Positions 1 through 4,895 of a stretch of 6,261 nt of DNA are shown one piece after another. This stretch comes from Burkholderiales bacterium (lineage in GTDB: Bacteria; Pseudomonadota; Gammaproteobacteria; Burkholderiales; SG8-39): contig JAQSVY010000097.1 in assembly GCA_029266935.1 (NCBI GenBank), positions 1-6,261 of the forward strand, read 5' to 3'. Each line of letters opens with the position of its first letter. Position 1 is the stretch's first letter. Both the position numbers and the translations under genes were made by a program. A model generated the notes under the pieces. The model searched no databases. It saw nothing but the letters and a program-made list of their open reading frames with translations, and was not told the origin of the DNA.

Positions 1-61
1 GGCGCTCGATAGCGCAGAGGACCAGGCGCGCGCCGTGTCAGTGATCAAAAAGGTGAGCTGA
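1..61 (+). CDS. 3' end of a possible convergent plus-strand gene (partial)
   Basis: From base 2 the plus strand reads 19 codons ending in ...AVSVIKKVS and a TGA at 59-61. The residues look like a charged, helical protein C-terminus (AEDQARA then IKK), and 15 of 19 third positions are G or C, as expected for coding sequence in this GC-rich genome. The stop falls 6 nt before the stop codon of the opposing rhodanese gene, a typical tail-to-tail arrangement. The family cannot be recognised from so little. The opposite strand is also open here with similar third-position GC but has no good start, so this is a tentative call. Confidence 0.35.
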   Translation, partial: ALDSAEDQARAVSVIKKVS

Positions 62-70
62 AGACGCTCA
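47..70 (-). terminator. Weak candidate intrinsic terminator after the rhodanese gene
   Basis: On the minus strand, the rhodanese stop codon lies inside a 5-bp inverted repeat (TGAGC, 7-nt loop, GCTCA; bases 70-54). It is followed after two bases by five T residues (51-47). The geometry is that of a Rho-independent terminator ending the minus-strand operon. The stem is short, only three of its five pairs are G-C, and it overlaps the end of the putative convergent gene, so confidence is low. Confidence 0.22.
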
Positions 71-1636
71 GCGATATGCGCGGAAGCGGATCGTGGGGTC
101 GCGCCGGATCTGGTCCACCAGCGCGACCTCCCAGCTGAGGTAGGCGCGCGCATGCTTCTCGTAGTCCGAGCCGTGCTCGTGGTCGTAGGGCTTGTACCAG
201 ACGTCGTCGCGTCGTCGTCGCGCGCTCCATGCCCGCTTCCGTGGGCCGGCCCGCGGCGAACCACGCCGCGTTGCCGCCTTCGAGCACTTCCACCGGCACG
301 CCGGGCCATAGCGCCGCCGCTTCCGGCGCAGCGAGATGCGCGAGCACCGCGTCATCCGACGTCAGCACTAGAGAAGTTGGGTCTGGCAGCTTGCGTTTCG
401 CTTCGTCGAGACGTGAACGTACTGCCCACCACGCCCCAGGGAGGTGGCGCGCACGGAAGCGCAGGCTCGTGAAAGATCGAGGATGGTGGCGCCCTCGACC
501 TCGGGGGTCGTTTCCCACGCGATAAGGCCAAGCACCGGTTTCATTCTCGGCCCGCTCTCGGTCGGCCAGCCGGCGAAGCCATCCCCGCCTTCCGGTTCGA
601 GCACGAAAACGTCTTCCCAGCCCATCTGGTTGAGCCAGGAGGCGGTCATCACTGAGCGCACTCGCTCCGGATCGACCAGCACCACGCGCGAACTGCGCAC
701 GCCAATGTACTCGTCGGTCGCCTGCACCAGCTGCCCGCCCGGCGCATAGCGCGAGCCAACGATGCGCTTTGCCTCGAACTCCTCTCGGCTGCGTACGTCC
801 AGGAGATACAGCGTGCGGGTTTGATCGGATTGCCAGTCGCGGACCCGCGAGGACGATACGAACTTCACTGCAAATCTCTGGGCGACTCTGCCGGCCACGG
901 CGCGAGCGCGCTTCCTGCCCGCCTCGGAGGGCGGCGCCGCGACGCGCGTCGAGCCGCGCTCGACCTCGAAGCCGGCGAGCTCCCATCCCATGGTGCCGTC
1001 CTTGAGCGCGACCACCGGGTTGGGGATGCCGGCGTTGCGCAGCGACTGGCAGCCGATGATAGAGCGCGTGCGGCCGGCGCAGTTCACCACCACCAGCGTG
1101 TCCGGGTCGGGCGCGAGGTCGTGGACTCGCCAGGCGAGCTCGGCGCCCGGGGCATCGATGCCCCCGGGGATGTTCATGCGGTGGTATTCCTCGAACGGGC
1201 GGGAATCGAGAATGACGAGCTTTCGTCCGCTCTTCACATATTCGTTCAGCTGCTCGGGCGGAATCCGCGGCGTCTCGTACTGGTGCTCGACGAACTCGCC
1301 GAAGGCCTTGGAGGGCACGTTGACGCCGCTGAAGAGCTCGCCGCCCGATGCCCGCCACGCGTCGCAGCCGCCTTGCAGGATCGAAACGTCGGTGTAGCCC
1401 AGCTCGCGCAGCCGCGCCTGTGCCTTCCCGGCCAGGCCTTCCTTGCCGCCATCGAGCAGCACGAGCGGCGCGCTGCGCCTGGGCACGAGGTCATCGACCA
1501 TCGTCTCCAGGCGCGACAGCGGCAGCGAGCAGGCGAAGAAAGGATGGCCGCGATAGTGCACGCCCTGCTCCCGCACGTCGAGCAACGCCACCTCTTCCCT
1601 GCCTGCCAGGATCTCTTTCAGCTTTTCAGCGTACAC
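68..1636 (-). pseudogene. Four-domain rhodanese (sulfurtransferase-like) protein, reading frame broken by two compensating 1-base shifts
   Basis: Rhodanese domains transfer sulfane sulfur through an active-site Cys. Four repeats can be followed. Domain 1 (about residues 5-100) has LDGG where the Cys should be. Domain 2 (about 128-225) has a full active loop CAGRTR with Cys186. Domain 3 (about 262-360) has VDPERVR with no Cys. Domain 4 begins ILDLS and is broken. The frame is lost near 478-455: the original frame then stops at 368, but the conserved continuation (RHLPGAWWAVRSRL ... LVLTSDD ... VLEGGNAAWFAAGRP) is intact one frame over. A second shift at 227-209 returns to the original frame for the tail DDVWYKPYDHEHG ... 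FRAYR, ending at 68. The two shifts cancel, and the restored product would be 522 aa. Start is GTG at 1636 with Shine-Dalgarno GAGGAAGAG 7 nt upstream, overlapping the preceding gene by 11 nt. Only domain 2 looks catalytic. The gene is either newly decayed or intact and misread. Physiological substrate is unknown. Confidence 0.85.
202..220. repeat. CG/TCG low-complexity tract at the second frameshift
   Basis: Plus strand reads an 8-bp tandem unit, cgtcgtcg at 202-209 and again at 210-217, followed by tcg and then alternating CG. The second frame change of the rhodanese gene falls in or right next to this tract (209-227). Between the ATG-equivalent codon at 230-228 and the GAC GAC GTC codons at 208-200 there are 19 bases, one more than a multiple of three. 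Such a tract is prone to slippage and to sequencing error. Confidence 0.5.
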
Positions 1637-2123
1637 GGTAGATCTCTTCCTCGAAGTCGCCGCGGTAGACGAGGAGCGCCGCGCGGCGCTTGTCGGTCTC
1701 GGCGCGCAGTTGGGCCTGCGCGTTGCCTTCCTTCCACTGCGCGCGGTAGAACTCGCGCGCCGGCCTGCCTTCGCGCTCGACTTTCTGGCGCCCCTCGGAC
1801 ACGGGCTTGCCGAAGCTCTTCTTCAGCACCCCGACGAAGCGCTCGAGGTCGCTGGTATCGAAACGCACGTCGAAAGCCTCGACCGCATCCTTCCTCAGGT
1901 AGAAGGTGATGCGCGCCTTGACGCCGCCAATGCTCGCGCGCGAGTCGTCGCAGCGCCGGTCGGCGGCGAGGCTCGACCACTCGAGCGCCTTGCAGTTCGC
2001 GCTCGGGAAGCGCTCGCGGATGTCGCTCTCGCTCCCGCCGAGGGGCACGCCGTTCACCTCGAAGGCTGCATTTGCCGTCGACAGGAATGCCCATCCGGCA
2101 ACGCAGAGAAACGTTCTCTTCAT
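1626..2123 (-). CDS. Small exported protein of unknown function
   Basis: A 165-aa protein whose N-terminus MKRTFLCVAGWAFLSTANA is a clear Sec signal peptide: KR, then a hydrophobic core, then ANA before the probable cut ahead of AFEVNG. The mature part (about 146 aa) is soluble, rich in Arg, Lys and Glu, with two cysteines (Cys44 and Cys58) that could pair in the periplasm. It contains a segment (VPLGGSESDIRERFP) resembling small periplasmic proteins in which a short repeat-like 'G..L..S..D....FP' unit opens the domain. I recognise no catalytic motif and assign no function. ATG at 2123 is preferred over GTG at 2126 because AAGGG lies 4 nt before the ATG but only 1 nt before the GTG. It starts 12 nt after the flavoenzyme gene stops and overlaps the rhodanese gene by 11 nt, so it is probably co-transcribed with both. 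A role in aromatic degradation cannot be inferred from position alone. Confidence 0.8.
   Translation of the reverse strand: MKRTFLCVAGWAFLSTANAAFEVNGVPLGGSESDIRERFPSANCKALEWSSLAADRRCDDSRASIGGVKARITFYLRKDAVEAFDVRFDTSDLERFVGVLKKSFGKPVSEGRQKVEREGRPAREFYRAQWKEGNAQAQLRAETDKRRAALLVYRGDFEEEIYRVR
1644..1652 (-). promoter_or_regulatory. Shine-Dalgarno for the rhodanese GTG start
   Basis: GAGGAAGAG ends 7 nt before GTG 1636, inside the last codons of the exported-protein gene. It supports the non-ATG start and coupled translation of the overlapping pair. Confidence 0.65.
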
Positions 2124-2127
2124 CACG

Positions 2128-2132
2128 CCCTT
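2128..2132 (-). promoter_or_regulatory. Shine-Dalgarno deciding the start of the exported protein
   Basis: AAGGG lies in the 12-nt space after the flavoenzyme stop codon. It is 4 nt from ATG 2123 but 1 nt from the in-frame GTG 2126, favouring the ATG. Confidence 0.55.
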
Positions 2133-2135
2133 ATC

Positions 2136-4481
2136 TCAGGCCGCCTTCTTGATGCTCGGGTCCTTCACTTCATGGCTGTCGGGCCGCGCCCGCAGCCGCA
2201 GATCGGTGAGCTCCGCGCGCTCGCGCACCGCGAGGCGGAAGGCCTGGTCGCGCCCCGAGAGGTACTGCAGCGGCCAGTGCTGCCCCATGTGCTGATACCA
2301 AGCGGAGGCCTGGAGCGTGAAGTACGGGTTGGTCAGATGGGTGCGCGCGAGCGCCACCAGGTCCGCCTTGCCCGCGGCGAGCAGCGTGTTCACCTGGTCG
2401 GCGGTAGTGACGGCGCCCACGGTCATGGTGGCGATGCCGACCTCGTTGCGCACCCAGTCGGCGAACGGCGCCTGGTACATCCTCCCGTACACCGGCTTCT
2501 GGTGCGGCACCGTCTGGCCGCTCGAGCAGTCGACGAGGTCGCAGCCCGCTTCCTGCAGCATGCGCGTGAGCGCTATCAGATCTTCGCCCGAGAGCCCGCC
2601 CGGCGCCCAGTCGGTCGCCGAGATGCGCGCCGACATCGGCTTTCGCTCCGGCCAGGCCTTGCGGCAGGCGCGGAACACTTCGAGCGGGAAGCGCATTCGA
2701 TTCCCGATCGAGCCCCCGTATTCGTCTTTTCTCTGGTTGGTCAAAGGCGAGATGAAGCTCGCCAGCAGGTAGCCGTGCGCCATGTGGATTTCCAGCATGT
2801 CGAAGCCGGCCTGCTCCGCATACCGGGTGGACCTGACAAAGTCTTCGATGATCTTCTGCATCTCTCCCCTGGAGATTTCCCGCGGCACCTGGGAGATTCC
2901 CTCGTAGTAGGGAAGCGGCGAAGCGGAGACCACCGGCCAGTTGCCGCTTTCCAGCGGATGGTCCATGTGCTCCCAGCCGAGCTGGGTGGAGCCCTTGCGC
3001 CCGGAATGGCCGAGCTGCATGCACAGCTTTGCCTTCGAGTTGGCGTGGCAGAAGTCAACGATGCGCTTGAAGGCCGCGGCTTGCGCCTCGTTCCACAGGC
3101 CGGTGTCTCCGGGCGAGATGCGCGCCTCGGGCGAGGGGCAGGTCATCTCGACATAGACGAGGCCGGCGCCACCGATGGCGCGGCTCGACAGATGCACGAA
3201 GTGCCAGTCGGTGGGGACGCCGTCGACCGCGGAGTACTGGTCCATGGGCGAAACCACGACGCGGTTCTCGAGCACCATGTCGCGCAGGCGGAAAGGCGTG
3301 AACATCGGCACCGGCGGGTTGTCCAGGTCTACGTCGAAGCCCTGTTGCTTCACCCGTCGCGCAAACCACCGGTGCACCTGGCGCACGAACGCCGGGTCGC
3401 GCAGCTCCAGGTTCTCCCAGGTGATTTGCTTGGAGCGCGACATGACGCCGAAGGCGAACTGCTCGGGCGCCATGCCCCAGTAGCGCTTCATGTGCTCGAA
3501 CCAGGCGAGCGAGACGTTGGCGGCGTGCTGGGTCTTCTCGACTTCCTCACGGCGGGCCGTGTCGTACAGCCGCAACGCTTTTTTCACTTCGCCTTCTTTC
3601 CTGAGGCTTTCATACAAGGCGATCGCGTCTTCCATCGCGAGCTTCGTTCCCGAGCCGATCGAGAAGTGCGCGGTGGCCTTGGCGTCGCCCACCAGCACCG
3701 CATTGCCCTTCACCCACGTCTTGTTGGTGATGTTCGGGAAGTTGCGCCAGACGGAGCGGTTGGCGATGAGCGGATGGCCCTCGAGCTCCTCGGCGAACAC
3801 GCCCTCGAGCACCGGCAGCATCTCGGTCTCGCTCATGCGCTCGAAGCCGAAGTTGCGCCAGGTCGCCTCGTCGGTCTCGATCACCCAGGTCGAGCGATCG
3901 GCCTCGTACTGGTAGCAGTGCGCGAGGATGATGCCCTGCGGCGTCTCGCGGAAGAAGTACTTGAAGGCGTCGAGCGGCTTGGTCGAGCCGAGCCAGGTGA
4001 ACTTGTTGGGCCGCAGGTCGACGCTCGGCTGGAAGTGCTCCCGGTGTTTCTCACGGATCCTGGAGTTGATGCCGTCGGCGACGACGACCAGGTCGGAGTC
4101 GGCGAACTCTTCCAGCCCCTCCACCTCGCGCTGGAACTTCATCTGCACGCCGAGCTCGCGCGCGCGGTCCTGCAGGATGTTGAGCAGCGCCACCCGCGAG
4201 CAGCCGCAGAAGCCGTTACCGCCCGAGCGCAGCACCTGCCCCTTGTACGCGACGTCGACGTCGCCCCAGTAGGCGAAGCGCCGCCGGATGCGCTCGTAGG
4301 TGACAAGGTCGTAGGCCTTGAAGGTGTCGAGCGTCTGGTCCGAGAACACCACGCCGAAGCCGAAGGTGTCGTCTGGCCGGTTGCGCTCGTAGACGGTGAT
4401 CTCCCAGCGCGGCCAGGCTTTCTTCGCAAGCAGCGCGAAATACAGGCCGCCGGGGCCTCCTCCGATGACGCTGACTTTCAT
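2136..4481 (-). CDS. Bifunctional aryl-CoA FAD monooxygenase / OYE-type reductase (salicylyl-CoA 5-hydroxylase / 2-aminobenzoyl-CoA monooxygenase-reductase family)
   Basis: A 781-aa cytoplasmic fusion flavoenzyme. Residues 1 to about 380 are a class A FAD aromatic hydroxylase: Rossmann motif GGGPGG at 7-12, ADG at 135-137 in the DG position, and the FAD ribityl motif GD at 265-266 followed by HFSIGSGTKLAMEDA. Residues about 392-745 are an Old Yellow Enzyme TIM barrel: MFTPFRLRDMVLENRVVVSPM, QLGHSGRKGS at 489-498, the HMAHGYLL active-site segment at 566-573, and YGGSIGNRMRF. This two-domain layout is that of 2-aminobenzoyl-CoA monooxygenase/reductase (AbmA of Azoarcus) and of proteins annotated as bifunctional salicylyl-CoA 5-hydroxylase/oxidoreductase. 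The first domain hydroxylates the CoA-bound ring with O2 and NAD(P)H. In the anthranilate enzyme the second reduces the product to a cyclohexenone. Start 4481 is chosen over an in-frame upstream start at 4763 because the FAD fold begins at once (MKVSVIGGG), GGAG sits 8 nt upstream, and the extra 94 residues would merely overlap the RidA gene. ATGA overlap with that gene implies coupling. One oddity is Gly593 where OYEs usually have Glu (ENR). Substrate (2-aminobenzoyl-CoA versus salicylyl-CoA) is not settled by sequence. Confidence 0.92.
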   Translation of the reverse strand: MKVSVIGGGPGGLYFALLAKKAWPRWEITVYERNRPDDTFGFGVVFSDQTLDTFKAYDLVTYERIRRRFAYWGDVDVAYKGQVLRSGGNGFCGCSRVALLNILQDRARELGVQMKFQREVEGLEEFADSDLVVVADGINSRIREKHREHFQPSVDLRPNKFTWLGSTKPLDAFKYFFRETPQGIILAHCYQYEADRSTWVIETDEATWRNFGFERMSETEMLPVLEGVFAEELEGHPLIANRSVWRNFPNITNKTWVKGNAVLVGDAKATAHFSIGSGTKLAMEDAIALYESLRKEGEVKKALRLYDTARREEVEKTQHAANVSLAWFEHMKRYWGMAPEQFAFGVMSRSKQITWENLELRDPAFVRQVHRWFARRVKQQGFDVDLDNPPVPMFTPFRLRDMVLENRVVVSPMDQYSAVDGVPTDWHFVHLSSRAIGGAGLVYVEMTCPSPEARISPGDTGLWNEAQAAAFKRIVDFCHANSKAKLCMQLGHSGRKGSTQLGWEHMDHPLESGNWPVVSASPLPYYEGISQVPREISRGEMQKIIEDFVRSTRYAEQAGFDMLEIHMAHGYLLASFISPLTNQRKDEYGGSIGNRMRFPLEVFRACRKAWPERKPMSARISATDWAPGGLSGEDLIALTRMLQEAGCDLVDCSSGQTVPHQKPVYGRMYQAPFADWVRNEVGIATMTVGAVTTADQVNTLLAAGKADLVALARTHLTNPYFTLQASAWYQHMGQHWPLQYLSGRDQAFRLAVRERAELTDLRLRARPDSHEVKDPSIKKAA

Positions 4482-4891
4482 GCTGATTTCTCCGGTACGA
4501 CCGCAGTGGCTTCGATTTCCAGCCGCGCTTCGGGCTCGACCAGGCCGCTCACCTGCACGACCGCCATCGTCGGATAGTGCCGGCCCATCAGCTCGCGGTA
4601 CGCCTGTCCAACGGCCTCCAAGGAATTCAGGTATTCCTGCTTGTCGAGCACGTACCAGGTAAGCCGCACGAGATGCTCGGGCTTGCCGTTGGCTTCCTTC
4701 AATACCGCAATGATGTTTTCGAGCGCCTGGCGGAACTGACCGGCGAAGCCGCGCTCCTTCCACTGCTGCTGCGCGTCCCAGCCCACCTGACCGGCGATGA
4801 ACACCAGCTTGCCCTGCGCGACGATGCCGTTGGAGAAGCCTCTGGCGCGCGCCCAGCCCTTAGGCTGCAGGATCTGCATCTTGAGGCTCAT
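4478..4891 (-). CDS. RidA/YjgF/YER057c/UK114-family protein lacking the catalytic arginine
   Basis: A 137-aa protein with the single-domain RidA fold: GFSNGIVAQGKLVFIAGQVGWD near the N-terminus, a central helix (QFRQALENIIAVLKEA), LVRLTWYVLDKQEY, and the C-terminal strand LEIEATAVVP. RidA proteins form trimers and classical members hydrolyse reactive enamines/imines. Aligning from memory with Salmonella RidA (FPARSCVEVARLP), the catalytic Arg105 position is Met109 here (YPTMAVVQVSGL), while the Glu-rich EIEA strand is kept. It therefore belongs with Rid-superfamily members outside the Arg-containing deaminase groups. It is placed between the CoA ligase (4-nt gap) and the flavoenzyme (4-nt overlap), so it was probably selected to work in the same pathway. 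The reduced product of 2-aminobenzoyl-CoA is an enamine, so helping convert it to the keto form is a reasonable but unproven job. Family membership is secure; the reaction is not. Confidence 0.9.
   Translation of the reverse strand: MSLKMQILQPKGWARARGFSNGIVAQGKLVFIAGQVGWDAQQQWKERGFAGQFRQALENIIAVLKEANGKPEHLVRLTWYVLDKQEYLNSLEAVGQAYRELMGRHYPTMAVVQVSGLVEPEARLEIEATAVVPEKSA
4490..4493 (-). promoter_or_regulatory. Shine-Dalgarno deciding the flavoenzyme start
   Basis: GGAG, 8 nt before ATG 4481 and inside the 3' end of the RidA gene. It supports the 4481 start over the longer in-frame start at 4763. Confidence 0.65.
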
Positions 4892-4895
4892 TTTT

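Noticed and set aside
202..217. Simple 8-bp tandem duplication as the cause of the second frameshift
   Set aside because: Removing one 8-bp copy leaves 11 bases between the flanking codons, which does not restore the frame. A one-base gain (or two-base loss) is needed.
68..355. A separate small 95-aa gene at the left end
   Set aside because: Its last third is the true C-terminus of the rhodanese protein in the original frame. The N-terminal part is an Arg-rich shadow of the shifted segment.
45..1358. A 437-codon minus-strand open frame across the rhodanese region
   Set aside because: Only its 470-to-215 part is meaningful, as the shifted piece of the rhodanese gene. The rest is low-complexity Arg/Ala-rich shadow sequence, so it is not a separate gene.
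1710..4577. A 955-codon open frame on the plus strand, antisense to the flavoenzyme and its neighbours
   Set aside because: It has no recognisable domain, is rich in His, Arg, Ala and Val as expected for the complement of GC-biased codons, and runs opposite well-conserved enzyme motifs. It is a shadow frame.
4482..4763. A 94-residue N-terminal extension of the flavoenzyme
   Set aside because: It lies entirely inside the RidA gene in another frame, has no domain character, and the FAD fold starts exactly at 4481 with its own Shine-Dalgarno.
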